Part shown: piece by piece, positions 55,364-64,000 of the stretch
Numbering within the stretch: position 1 is the stretch's first letter
Layout of the letters: each line of letters begins with the position of its first letter
Assembly (NCBI RefSeq): GCF_003457605.1
Contig: NZ_QRAN01000020.1
Location: forward strand, 1-64,000
Direction of reading: 5' to 3'
DNA: 64,000 bases
Source of the DNA: Seongchinamella sediminis
GTDB taxonomy: Bacteria > Pseudomonadota > Gammaproteobacteria > Pseudomonadales > Halieaceae
Program-made: the position numbers and the translations under genes
The notes under the pieces: generated by a model
Told to the model about the DNA's origin: nothing
Seen by the model: the letters and a program-made list of their open reading frames with translations, nothing else
The model's database searches: none

Positions 55364-56338
55364 ATGCAGCTCAAGACCATATTGTTATTCGGCATGCCAC
55401 GATCGGGTACCACCTGGTTGGGCAAGGTATTCGATAGCCACCCGGGTACGCTTTACCGCCATGAGCCTGACAGTTTTGGAACCCTTGACGCCATGCCGCT
55501 TTTCCCCCAGTTGGAAGATGCTGGTAACTATGGCCAGATGCTGCAGCAGTTTGTGGCCACTTTGCCGGAATCGCGGTCGGCTCGCATAACCGGCAAGCTG
55601 CCACTGTTTCCCAAGGTATACCTTGACCCAGGGGCATTTCACCTGCGCAAACTGTTGTTGCTGGCGAGCAAGGCCCTGGGCCGGGCGAGTGCTGCTGAAC
55701 TGCCCCTGCCGGCCATGATCAATCGGGGCTATAGTAGCGATGCCTGGCTGGTGTGGAAGTCTATAGAGTCCCTGGGACGGCTGGGGGTGATCGCCAGTTT
55801 GCTGCCCGATTGCCACGCGGTACAAATTCTGCGTCACCCCTGCGGTTATGTGTCATCAGTTTTACGCGGAGAGGCCGGGGGGCAACTGGGGGGCGACGTA
55901 CCCGCCAGTGAGGACGTTGGCATTTACGAGCTCTTGTTAAACACGGCAGAGGCGCAGACACATGGACTGACATTGGATGGCCTGCGAAGTTTACAACCCG
56001 TGGAGAGGCTTGCGTGGCGATGGGTGATCTACAATGAAAAGGCCATTAATGATTGTGCTGGCCTCACGAAATACACCAGGGTGCGTTACGAAGACCTTTG
56101 CGCTGACCCGGTCACCGCCTACCAGGCGCTGTTTGCTATCACGGGGCTCCCCTGGGATGACCAGACAGCAGCCTTCGTGCGCAGCAGTACCGAAGGCGGC
56201 ACCGGCAGTTATTACAGCGTATATCGCAACCCGCTTGAGGCGGCGCAAAACTGGCAGCAGCAACTTGCCGCCGACGATATTGAGCGCGTACTGGCCATAA
56301 CCCAGAACAGCAGCGCTGGCGAGCTCTATGGCGACTGA
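55364..56338 (+). CDS. sulfotransferase-family protein 2
   Basis: A 324-residue PAPS-type sulfotransferase: the 5'-PSB loop ILLFGMPRSGTTWLGKVFDSHP lies at residues about 6-27, and AVQILRHPCGYVSSVLRG (about 155-172) is the 3'-PB region. It is more canonical than the one encoded at 50071. It overlaps the next gene by 11 bases. Two sulfotransferases in one EPS operon point to a sulfated polymer or glycolipid, a feature of marine EPS; this is inference. Confidence 0.85.
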   Translation: MQLKTILLFGMPRSGTTWLGKVFDSHPGTLYRHEPDSFGTLDAMPLFPQLEDAGNYGQMLQQFVATLPESRSARITGKLPLFPKVYLDPGAFHLRKLLLLASKALGRASAAELPLPAMINRGYSSDAWLVWKSIESLGRLGVIASLLPDCHAVQILRHPCGYVSSVLRGEAGGQLGGDVPASEDVGIYELLLNTAEAQTHGLTLDGLRSLQPVERLAWRWVIYNEKAINDCAGLTKYTRVRYEDLCADPVTAYQALFAITGLPWDDQTAAFVRSSTEGGTGSYYSVYRNPLEAAQNWQQQLAADDIERVLAITQNSSAGELYGD

Positions 56339-57566
56339 ATTATTCATATTCCTGTTGTTGGTGCCGCTCTCATGGGCGGCTGTGTTGTGGCACTGGCGCG
56401 CCACCGTCTGCCGCTCTTGGCAGGAGCCGGTGCTGTGCCGACCTGTACTCGTTATAGAGAGCGATGACTGGGGCCCCGGACCGGATTGGCACGCAGAGCG
56501 CCTGGCACAAATAGGGCAATGCCTGGTGAACCACCGGGATGCGGAGAATCGACCCGCGCTTATGACCCTGGGTGTGGTGCTTGCCGCTGCCGATACCGCT
56601 GCAATGGCGCAGAATGGGCTGGCGGATTATCGCCGCGTAACCCTGGATGATGCCCGCTGCAGCCGGCTGTTGAAGCAGATGCAATCCGGAGCCCGCGAGG
56701 GCTTCTTCGCTCTGCAGCTTCACGGCATGGAGCACTATTGGCCGCCAATTCTCCTGCGTGAAGCACGCCATGATAACCGCCTACGCGCCTGGCTGACGGG
56801 AGAACAATTTCCTCCCTATGAGGTACTTCCCTCCGCTTTGCAGAGCCGCTGGATTGATGGATCCCAGTTGCCCTCGCGACCACTGGCAGCAGGCGAAATT
56901 TCGCAAGCTGTGGTAGAGGAAACCACAACCTGGCGTCGTATATTTGATCGATCCCCCAGCGTAGTGGTTCCCCCAACATTCGTCTGGACCACAGAAGTAG
57001 AGAAAGCGTGGGGGGCATCCGAAGTTGAGGTGATCATTACGCCTGGACAACGTTACACGCATCGCGACGCCGCAGGCCAACCGGCCACTGAAGAAGGACG
57101 CATCTACAACGGCCAGATCTCCCCGGAAGGGGCGCGATACCTGGTGCGCGATATCTACTTCGAGCCCGAGCGAGGACATACGGTCGCGCGGGTGATAGAA
57201 GACGTTTCCCTGCGGTTCATGCTCGGGCGGCCGGCGCTGCTTGAGACCCATCGAAGTAACTTCATTGGCAACGATGGGGAATTCACGAAAAACTTGGCTT
57301 GCCTGGATGAATTGCTCGTATCCGCATGTAAGCGCTGGCCCGCGCTTGCTTTCCTTAGCCCGGAAGCACTGGCGCACATTTACGTCGATCAACCGCGGGA
57401 ATGGGTTGCCAGTAGTTTGTGGGTGCGGCTGCACGTGTTATTGCGCCGCCTCGAGAGGGTGTCGCGACTGCGCAAACTGGTCTGGCTTACCGGACTCTTT
57501 GTGCTCGCCGCATGTGCTCGTGTTATTACAACACCCGCAGCGCGCAGGGCAGGGGTAGCCCTATGA
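56328..57566 (+). CDS. membrane-anchored divergent NodB-like (polysaccharide deacetylase-fold) protein
   Basis: A 412-residue protein with an N-terminal span (LFIFLLLVPLSWAAVLWHW) and a second hydrophobic stretch near the C-terminus (LVWLTGLFVLAACA). Between them the motifs VIESDDWGPGPDW (residues about 43-56), FALQLHGMEHYW (about 128-138), VPPTFVWT and LETHRSNF resemble, in order, the catalytic Asp, the metal-binding His pair and later NodB motifs, but each departs from the CE4 consensus. I do not know a named family. It could be an atypical deacetylase or a lyase acting on the nascent EPS. Confidence 0.6.
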   Translation: MATELFIFLLLVPLSWAAVLWHWRATVCRSWQEPVLCRPVLVIESDDWGPGPDWHAERLAQIGQCLVNHRDAENRPALMTLGVVLAAADTAAMAQNGLADYRRVTLDDARCSRLLKQMQSGAREGFFALQLHGMEHYWPPILLREARHDNRLRAWLTGEQFPPYEVLPSALQSRWIDGSQLPSRPLAAGEISQAVVEETTTWRRIFDRSPSVVVPPTFVWTTEVEKAWGASEVEVIITPGQRYTHRDAAGQPATEEGRIYNGQISPEGARYLVRDIYFEPERGHTVARVIEDVSLRFMLGRPALLETHRSNFIGNDGEFTKNLACLDELLVSACKRWPALAFLSPEALAHIYVDQPREWVASSLWVRLHVLLRRLERVSRLRKLVWLTGLFVLAACARVITTPAARRAGVAL

Positions 57567-58711
57567 AACCCCGCTATCTGGTCATCACCGAACTGTTCCT
57601 GCCGACCAAGGGGGGCACAGCGGTTTGGTTTGACGAGGTTTACCGGCGTCTGGGTGATCGCAGTACGCATATTCTCACCGCGCAAGTCCCCGATTGCGAG
57701 GCCCATGATCGTGACCACGCCAATACGGTACACCGGCTGAACCTGAATCATTCCCGCTGGCTGCGGCCGGCGTCATTGCCGATCTACAGCAAGCTGTTCT
57801 TTAAAGGATTGATCCTCGGCATGCGCCATCGCTTTGATGCCATTCATGCCGGGCGTGTATTGCCCGAGGGTTGGGTGGCGGTGCTGCTGGGGCGCATATT
57901 GCGGCTGCCTGTTGTGATTTACGCTCACGGTGAGGAAATTACCACTTGGCGCCGTTCGCCGCGCCGGCTCAAGGCCATGACATACGCCTACCGGGCCGCT
58001 GAACGGGTGGTGGCCAATAGCGACTTTACCCGGGAGCGGCTGCTGGAGTTAGGGGTGAAGCCCGAGCGGGTTGCCCTGATCAACCCGGGAGTGGATCTGG
58101 AACGATTCCACCCGAATTATGAGACTTCTGACCTGCTTGGTAGTTTAGGCCTCACGGCCGAACAAAAACTCATACTCTCTGTTGGTCGGCTCAGCCGCCG
58201 CAAGGGTTTTGACCAGGTAATCGGCTCACTGCCTGACTTGCTGGCGAAAGGACTGGATGTACACTACGCCATTATCGGCATTGGTGAAGATCACGACTAT
58301 CTCCTTGATCTAGCTGGCGAATTGGGCGTATTAGAGCGCGTCCACCTGCTCGGCCATGTGCCTCCTGACGATCTCCCGCGCTGTTATTGTGCCGCCGACC
58401 TGTTTGCCATGCCCAACCGCGAGATTGACGGCGATACTGAAGGCTTCGGTATGGTTTTTGTCGAGGCTGCGGCCTGCGGCACGCCATCCCTGGCGGGCGA
58501 GGCGGGGGGAACGGGAGCTGCGGTAATCCATGAACAGACAGGTTTGCGGGTAGACGGTGGTGAGAGTGAAGAGGTCACCCGAGCGCTGGCGCGGTTGTTG
58601 GACGACGATGGTTTGCGCCTACGTCTGGCCGAGGTTGCACAACATCGGGCGTGTAGCGAATTGGGCTGGGATCGTGTTGCGGAATTAACGCAAGGACTGG
58701 CATCAAAATAG
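57563..58711 (+). CDS. glycosyltransferase, GT4 family
   Basis: A 382-residue GT-B enzyme starting at ATG 57563 (ATGA overlap with the previous stop). Seen: TELFLPTKGGTAVWFDEVYRRLG at the N-terminus, YAHGEEITTWRR, VANSDFTRERL, INPGVDLERFHP, VGRLSRRKGFDQVIGSLPDLL, and the donor site NREIDGDTEGFGMVFVEAAACG. Last gene of the tight plus-strand EPS operon. Downstream DNA turns AT-rich. Confidence 0.88.
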   Translation: MKPRYLVITELFLPTKGGTAVWFDEVYRRLGDRSTHILTAQVPDCEAHDRDHANTVHRLNLNHSRWLRPASLPIYSKLFFKGLILGMRHRFDAIHAGRVLPEGWVAVLLGRILRLPVVIYAHGEEITTWRRSPRRLKAMTYAYRAAERVVANSDFTRERLLELGVKPERVALINPGVDLERFHPNYETSDLLGSLGLTAEQKLILSVGRLSRRKGFDQVIGSLPDLLAKGLDVHYAIIGIGEDHDYLLDLAGELGVLERVHLLGHVPPDDLPRCYCAADLFAMPNREIDGDTEGFGMVFVEAAACGTPSLAGEAGGTGAAVIHEQTGLRVDGGESEEVTRALARLLDDDGLRLRLAEVAQHRACSELGWDRVAELTQGLASK

Positions 58712-58818
58712 ACGGTGATTAAAAGTTTGAGTCAATGATTATGTTAGTGCTAGTAGTAATCCAATAGGACTCATATGCTTCAGTTCAATGAACAAGCTAT
58801 GTATTCGGCGGTTGGGAT

Positions 58819-59961
58819 GTGCGGCTATTCTACGAAAGCAGAAAGGGACTGAGTAAATTGCCTAGTACAACCCACAAGCCAGGGGCCTCCTTGATTCAAG
58901 TAGATCGACTCTTTGCAGTGCCATCGTCAAACCAGCGCCTGGTTTCCATGGAGGGCTTACGTGGTTATGCCGCGTTTATCATTTATGCGCTGCATCTTAT
59001 AGGACAGTACTACAATCGCAGAATGAGTATTGATTTTGATGATTTCGGACTCTCGGATATCTCGCTTGATGCGCCAGGAGCAGCACTGGCCTACTGGATA
59101 CACTCGAGCCATTATGGCGTGGATATTTTCTTTGCGCTTAGCGGCTATCTAATCGCTGGACTCGTGGTCAAGGAGACATTTCACTATGTACCCTACCTCT
59201 TGAATAGGGTTATGAGGATATATCCGGTATTAGTTGTAAGTACTTTTATGTACGTTGCTTACGGAGTTGTTTTCAAGGATGGGGGAATTTGGTGGGGTGG
59301 GATTGTCGGAAATTTGCTTTTATTGAATGGCATCAAGGGAATCGACTTTCCGGCGATAAACATTGTGACATGGTCTTTATTTTTTGAGATGGCTTTCTAT
59401 ATTGCATTCCCTCTTATCTGGGGCCTGGCTGGGAAGAGCCTGCTCCGATTTTTATGCATTTCCATGGCCATAATTGTCTTTCTATCGACGATCAACAACG
59501 ATTACGTCAGGTTTACGATGTTCCTGGCGGGTGTGTCTCTTCGAATGATGCCTATTGAAAGCCTTGACCGAATTAGATCATTTTTTACGGATAAATGGGT
59601 AGCAGTGATCTACGTCACGGCGGCCGCGTTTTTTATGGTCACGAAGAATTTTTTGTATTTCATTCCTGTGTTCATCGCACCGTGTATGCTTCTAATTGAC
59701 CGGGTTCTTAACGTCGACGGTTGGTTGAGGCGTATCTTTTCGTGGAGGTGGATACGTTACTTTGGAAATATATCCTTCAGTTTTTATATATATCATCCAC
59801 TTGGGCTGTCAGTAGCTACCGCGATCTTAACTTCTTATACAGGGCTGGGAAATCTATCTTACTTTACCGCGTTTGCAATATTATCGTTTGGTTTCAGTGT
59901 GTTGTTTGCGACGGCCTCATATTTGTTAGTAGAACGCCTATACTTTATTGTTAAGAGGTGA
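58819..59961 (+). CDS. acyltransferase family 3 (OafA/YrhL-like)
   Basis: A 380-residue membrane acyltransferase with about ten spans. Seen: RLVSMEGLRGYAAFIIYALH (the usual R-x10-H motif), SHYGVDIFFALSGYLIAGLV, and YPVLVVSTF. It should add O-acetyl or another O-acyl group to a sugar on the periplasmic side. The start is uncertain: GTG 58819 is the longest, TTG 58858 is alternative. The region from about 58740 is clearly richer in A and T than the operon before it. Confidence 0.85.
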   Translation: MRLFYESRKGLSKLPSTTHKPGASLIQVDRLFAVPSSNQRLVSMEGLRGYAAFIIYALHLIGQYYNRRMSIDFDDFGLSDISLDAPGAALAYWIHSSHYGVDIFFALSGYLIAGLVVKETFHYVPYLLNRVMRIYPVLVVSTFMYVAYGVVFKDGGIWWGGIVGNLLLLNGIKGIDFPAINIVTWSLFFEMAFYIAFPLIWGLAGKSLLRFLCISMAIIVFLSTINNDYVRFTMFLAGVSLRMMPIESLDRIRSFFTDKWVAVIYVTAAAFFMVTKNFLYFIPVFIAPCMLLIDRVLNVDGWLRRIFSWRWIRYFGNISFSFYIYHPLGLSVATAILTSYTGLGNLSYFTAFAILSFGFSVLFATASYLLVERLYFIVKR

Positions 59962-60136
59962 TTATCAATTTTTCTTCAGGAACTTGGAGAGGTACTGAAT
60001 TGTAATGTTGGCCTAATACTGACTATTCTTTAAGTTTCTTCGAGATCTAGCGGTGAGCGCCTGGTTGCCTTGCCAGTATTGGTGAGTTCAAAATCAGTAA
60101 CGCGTTCTTTGTGAGAATATTGGGAGTATTTTCAAA

Positions 60137-60544
60137 ATGAAGCTAAATTCAATATGTTCTTTGGTGGCTGTATCTGTGCTTTCAGGCCTTGTATTTGTCT
60201 CACAGGCGAGGTCTTCTAGCGATTTAGTGACTGATGCTGAACTCGCCTTGTTACCTGAATATTGTGCAGCGCGTTTGGGAGGGAACAATACTCAGGCATA
60301 CAGGAACTGGAATCAGCGCTTAGGTCAAAAGGTCTTCGTGCATATGCATCACTATTGTTTTGGGTTGAATTTTATGAATCGCGCAGCCACAGAATTTGAT
60401 TCGAAGAAAAGGAAATTTATTCTAGGTCAGGCAATTCGTAACTTTGAGTACGTGCTCAGAACCTGGCCAAAAGACTTTTCACTGACTCCGACTGCCGAAA
60501 TGTATCGACAGCAGGCAGAAATGATGCTCAGCATGACGAGATAG
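60137..60544 (+). CDS. small secreted protein with conserved HHYC motif
   Basis: A 135-residue protein with a signal peptide (residues about 7-25, VAVSVLSGLVFVSQA). The mature part has LLPEYCAARL, W..RLGQKVFVHMHHYCFGLNFMNRAA and a helical tail with TPTAEMYRQQ. The spacing of Cys and His (EYC ... MHHYC) suggests a metal or heme site. I recall similar small proteins near exosortase or TPR-related loci, but know no family name. The ATG at 60137 has GGGAG about 10 bases upstream. Confidence 0.65.
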   Translation: MKLNSICSLVAVSVLSGLVFVSQARSSSDLVTDAELALLPEYCAARLGGNNTQAYRNWNQRLGQKVFVHMHHYCFGLNFMNRAATEFDSKKRKFILGQAIRNFEYVLRTWPKDFSLTPTAEMYRQQAEMMLSMTR

Positions 60545-60558
60545 AAATTCGAGATTTT

Positions 60559-62031
60559 TTAAAGGGAGATTCGCAAACGACTTTTCCATCGCGCTGCTTC
60601 CTTCTGCAACGAGCTAATTGGCAGAAATAGAAACGCAGAGCCGTATACGATCCCGCCGGTGAACACCATTGCGAGCAGGTACAAGGGTGACAGTACGTCT
60701 AATTCTCTAGACAACAATTGTGAACTAGTGGCCCAGAGTGCGAGCACCAGTATTACATTTAAAGCCAGTGCTGGTGAGATAGCGCGCCATAGCTCAATAG
60801 CCCTCACATCCAGCTCGTGACAAGCGAGCCAGGCGATTAGAAATCCGTAGGGTATGAAAGCTGCAACTACAGCCCAGGCCACTCCTTGGGTACCCCAATG
60901 ATATCCAACTATTATCGCAAGAATAAGTAATGCCCAGGATAATAACTGTATGATGAGTTCACGCCCGAGTAACTTGCGGGCGGCCAGTACCGCGCCTGAC
61001 TGATTGTTGATAATTTTTAAAACAGCGGTGAGTACGAGAATTTTCAGAATAGGTGCTGCATCGGCCCAGTGTTGGCCGTAAGCGTTAACAACAAAGGAGT
61101 CGGCTATCCACCAGAGACCTGTATAGAAGGGTAAGGTGTACGTGGAAACGAGTGTCAGTGTGCGCAGATAAATGTACTTTGACTGGTCGCGATTATCCTG
61201 GACTGCTGAAAGTGCGCGAAAAACGACCTTGTAGGCAGAGCCGCTCAGTAGTCCTAACGGCATGTCATTGAGGCTTGAAGCTTTATTGAACAAACCCACT
61301 GCTTCGGTTCCGATGAATCGGCTGACTGTGAAATTGCTTGATTGATTGCGAAGATATATCACTATGTCATTTAAAGATACTTTGATGCCGTAATTTGCGT
61401 ATTGCTTTAGTACCGTAAGATCAACTACAAAATTCGGCCGCCATCCCGAGCAAAGTATCGCTAAGATCGCGTTTATTATGCCGCCCGCAATTCCTCCCAG
61501 CGCCAGGCTCCAGACACCGAGGCCCAACAGCGCGAGGGAAATGCTAACTGTTCCCGTTGTGAAAAGTACGCCAAGCCCAATGAATGCCTGAGACCTGTAT
61601 CGCATGTCTCTGTGGAGAAGCGAGTGGGGCAAGTTAGAAAATGGCCGAATCAAAAACGTGAGGGCCGAAACACGCATCAAATCCTCATACAACGGTTCGC
61701 TGAACCACACGGCAATAACTGGTGAGGTCATAAAAAAGATAGCGTATATAATGCAACATATTATTAACTGAGCGGTGAATACGACGTGGGTATCGCGCGG
61801 TTCCAGGTCGCGACTTTGGACTATTGCCTGACCCATTCCTCCCCCAGCGATGAATCCCGCCACGCCTGTGAAGATCTGAACTGTAACGAGTAGACCGAAG
61901 TCGCTTGGCATGAGAAGCCGAGCTAGAATGATACTGAGTACGAACTGCAGAAGGTGGTTTGCCACTTTGCCCATTACCACCCATCTCACGCCACCACGGA
62001 TGGTATCGCCAAGATTCATCTCTCGCTGCAC
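60559..62031 (-). CDS. Wzx-type lipid-linked oligosaccharide flippase (WzxC-like)
   Basis: A 490-residue membrane protein with about 12-14 spans. Seen near the N-terminus: GGVRWVVMGKVANHLLQFVLSIILARLLMPSDFGLLVTVQIF, the typical opening of the Polysacc_synt_3/MOP family, and later SLNDIVIYLRNQSSNFTVSRFIG. It would move the lipid-linked EPS repeat unit to the periplasm. It starts inside the end of the sulfatase-fold gene (16-base overlap), so the two are cotranscribed on the minus strand. Confidence 0.87.
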   Translation of the reverse strand: MQREMNLGDTIRGGVRWVVMGKVANHLLQFVLSIILARLLMPSDFGLLVTVQIFTGVAGFIAGGGMGQAIVQSRDLEPRDTHVVFTAQLIICCIIYAIFFMTSPVIAVWFSEPLYEDLMRVSALTFLIRPFSNLPHSLLHRDMRYRSQAFIGLGVLFTTGTVSISLALLGLGVWSLALGGIAGGIINAILAILCSGWRPNFVVDLTVLKQYANYGIKVSLNDIVIYLRNQSSNFTVSRFIGTEAVGLFNKASSLNDMPLGLLSGSAYKVVFRALSAVQDNRDQSKYIYLRTLTLVSTYTLPFYTGLWWIADSFVVNAYGQHWADAAPILKILVLTAVLKIINNQSGAVLAARKLLGRELIIQLLSWALLILAIIVGYHWGTQGVAWAVVAAFIPYGFLIAWLACHELDVRAIELWRAISPALALNVILVLALWATSSQLLSRELDVLSPLYLLAMVFTGGIVYGSAFLFLPISSLQKEAARWKSRLRISL

Positions 62032-64000
62032 CTTAACCAGGCATGCAAAGTTCTACGCAGATCAGCGACAATTTCTGGATGTGCATCACCGACATCAAGA
62101 CTGCATTCGGGGTCAGTAAAAAGGTCGAAAAGACAGTACTTGATGCCTGAGTTTAGTGGTTGGTAAGTCAATTTCCATCGTCCGAAGCGGACCATTCGAT
62201 CCTTAGCTTCGATGATGCGCTGCTGGTAACGCGGTTTAATTGCAAGTGTTCCGGAAGTTAGATCCGGCACTTCGAGGAGCTCAAATAGTTCGGGGTAGCG
62301 TAGATGATCAGCAGGCATTCCGGGGAGGTCCGTGAGCCATATCCCACTCTCATTGAAGGCGGCCAGTGTGGGAAGCTGTTCACCTTGTAAACTGGGCAAC
62401 AAGGTGGTGCCCTCCATTTCAGTTGGTATTTGCAGCCCAACCAGGTCGAGCAGTGTCGGAGCGAGGTCGATGCTACGTACTATGCCGCTTATCCGGTTGG
62501 CAGAAGCGACTCGCGGGCCTGAAACAATGAGCGGTATCCTGGCGCTCTGTTCTCCAATCACGCTATTTCCCTGTCCCCAGGTACCGTGTTCGAAGAATTC
62601 CATCCCGTGATCGCTGTAGAGCACTATTATAGTGTTGTCGGCGAGCCCACAGGATTCGAGGTGGCTCAGAACATGGCCCACCTCATCATCAAAGCGCTTA
62701 ACGCAACCGTCGTAGAGTGACAGTATTTGATCGAGGTCAAAGTCCTTGCGCGGCTCCTTCTGCGCACGAATAATCTCGAACGGATCGGTCAATCGCGCCA
62801 TTGCGAACTTCGATGGACCATTGTAATTCGGATCTGCGAACTGTGTGTAGTAGGGGTGCTCTGAAGCAAAGGGCGGATGTGTGGTTGAAAAGAAAGCATT
62901 GAGTAAAAAAGGCTGGGAATTACTAGAAAGCTCACTAATGTGGCGTCGCACATCTCTGCCCAGCAACTCGGTTGAAGGAACACCGCCGAGGTAGTAGAGC
63001 CCTGGCAGAAAGCGTTTGCCGAACCTATTTCGAACAAAGAGCGACAGGAACAGTCTCAGGTCCTTTGGGCCCTGACCTATCAGCTCCCGTAAATTCCAGG
63101 AGTCGCTCGGTAGATCGCAAATCTCGAAGCCCAGGTCGAATTTGCCTAAGTCAGCGCCACACCAGTCACTGACTGCCGCTGTACGATAGCCTGCATCTGC
63201 CAGAATTTTAGGTAGCGCCGACACGCTCAATGCCGTTACTGATTCGAAATTGTCACGAATTCCATGCGTGTGTGGCCAGGTACCCGTGAGCAGGGAAATG
63301 AGACTGGGCGCAGTGCGCCCACAGGGCACATAGCAATTTTTGAACAGTGAGCCGCGACTTGCCAGCGCTTCCAGGTGCGGCGTTAGGGGTATACCGTCGC
63401 GCCGTGCGCCGACTCGGTCAGCACGCAATGTGTCACAGCCAAGCATCAGAATGTTAGGTCTTTTGATATCGCCAGGTGAGGCCTTTGCCGCACGAGGTTC
63501 AGGCGTCGCTACGACCAGCCATGCGAGGGCAAAAAGCGTCAGAGCACTAGTTGAAAGAATGATTCCACTAGACCAGGCGCTTTCAAGCCAGAGTTCAGTT
63601 ACCGCAAGTGCGACCGAACTGCCACAGAATAAAGCCGGAACAACGAGACTGTATTTGACAAGCCTTGGAGACAGTCTTCGCCAAATGGAGTAAAAGCGGG
63701 AAATTCTATAGTTAGACGAGGCTACAATAACCCCGGGGTTAGAAAGCAGACAGCGGAAGAATTGAATGCATACCGCTGCCACGATGGTGAACATGCCCGC
63801 GAGAAATCCCATTAGCCAGCCGGCTTCGAAGTTCAGCAATACCTGGACACTGCAAAGAACTATAGCCCCCCAAAGCGCCCAGTAAAGGGCAACAAGAAAA
63901 GCGAAGAAGCCGAGCCGCAATAGGGACTTGATGGCATCGCCCCTGAATTGACGGACGATATCTGCTGGCAAGAGGGGGCCAGCCAGACTGTAGTCAAATG
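62016..64000 (-). CDS. sulfatase-fold membrane enzyme with Thr nucleophile (partial at right edge)
   Basis: A protein of 651 residues or more; the frame is open to the window edge, so the start may lie outside (TTG 63971 is the first visible start). N-terminal spans are followed by an alkaline-phosphatase-superfamily domain. Seen: NILMLGCDTLRADRVG (metal site), then VPCGRTAPSLISLLTG, where the usual sulfatase C/S-x-P-S-R is replaced by T-A-P-S-L, leaving Thr220 in the nucleophile position, as in phosphoethanolamine and phosphoglycerol transferases. LYSDHGMEFFEHGTWGQG is a later metal motif. It is more likely a phospho-group transferase or hydrolase than a formylglycine sulfatase. Confidence 0.8.
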   Translation of the reverse strand, partial: FDYSLAGPLLPADIVRQFRGDAIKSLLRLGFFAFLVALYWALWGAIVLCSVQVLLNFEAGWLMGFLAGMFTIVAAVCIQFFRCLLSNPGVIVASSNYRISRFYSIWRRLSPRLVKYSLVVPALFCGSSVALAVTELWLESAWSSGIILSTSALTLFALAWLVVATPEPRAAKASPGDIKRPNILMLGCDTLRADRVGARRDGIPLTPHLEALASRGSLFKNCYVPCGRTAPSLISLLTGTWPHTHGIRDNFESVTALSVSALPKILADAGYRTAAVSDWCGADLGKFDLGFEICDLPSDSWNLRELIGQGPKDLRLFLSLFVRNRFGKRFLPGLYYLGGVPSTELLGRDVRRHISELSSNSQPFLLNAFFSTTHPPFASEHPYYTQFADPNYNGPSKFAMARLTDPFEIIRAQKEPRKDFDLDQILSLYDGCVKRFDDEVGHVLSHLESCGLADNTIIVLYSDHGMEFFEHGTWGQGNSVIGEQSARIPLIVSGPRVASANRISGIVRSIDLAPTLLDLVGLQIPTEMEGTTLLPSLQGEQLPTLAAFNESGIWLTDLPGMPADHLRYPELFELLEVPDLTSGTLAIKPRYQQRIIEAKDRMVRFGRWKLTYQPLNSGIKYCLFDLFTDPECSLDVGDAHPEIVADLRRTLHAWLRCSER

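Overview
The window looks like a chromosomal segment of a high-GC, probably marine gammaproteobacterium. Halieaceae-type organisms would fit, but this is inferred from gene content and codon use only. It carries an almost complete exosortase A (XrtA)/PEP-CTERM protein-sorting system built into a large exopolysaccharide (EPS) locus. No tRNA, rRNA, CRISPR array or intact insertion sequence was seen.

Region 1 (1-16.3 kb) holds scattered accessory genes of the system: the XrtA-type initiating sugar transferase, an exosortase-associated acyltransferase, a secreted trypsin-like protease, a low-molecular-weight tyrosine phosphatase, a PP-loop ATPase / acyl-CoA ligase / thioester reductase trio, a PEP-CTERM substrate protein behind a sigma-54-type promoter, the TPR lipoprotein PrsT and a VAO-type flavoenzyme. 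Region 2 (16.3-21.9 kb, minus strand) is a four-gene operon that joins a second exosortase-associated acyltransferase to a LolA-like protein, an outer-membrane barrel and an RND/MMPL exporter, suggesting an envelope lipid or acyl-amino-acid export path. Region 3 (22.4-25.3 kb) contains a c-di-GMP-I riboswitch in front of a secreted subtilase, followed by a second, variant PEP-CTERM protein.

Region 4 (25.5-33.6 kb) has the regulators PrsK/PrsR (histidine kinase and sigma-54 activator), a UDP-sugar dehydrogenase, and a sigma-54-type promoter leading into a Tat-like secreted protein followed by the HPr-rel-A module (PqqD-like chaperone, HprK-like kinase, nucleotidyltransferase). Region 5 (33.7-58.7 kb) is one tightly packed plus-strand EPS operon: export lipoprotein, chain-length protein, tyrosine autokinase, outer-membrane protein, UDP-GlcNAc 2-epimerase, deacetylase, FemAB, several glycosyltransferases, exosortase A fused to EpsI, two asparagine-synthase-like proteins, two sulfotransferases, a CapK-like adenylating enzyme, an O-ligase-like protein and a divergent NodB-like protein. 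Region 6 (58.7-64 kb) is visibly more AT-rich. It holds an acyltransferase-3, a small HHYC-motif secreted protein, a Wzx-type flippase and a sulfatase-fold enzyme with Thr in place of the usual Cys nucleophile; this last gene runs off the right edge.

Working model: PrsK/PrsR with sigma-54 switches on PEP-CTERM proteins and probably the Tat/HPr-rel-A module. The EPS operon makes and exports a modified polymer (N-acetylated or deacetylated, possibly amidated and sulfated), and XrtA processes PEP-CTERM proteins at the envelope. c-di-GMP separately controls a secreted protease.
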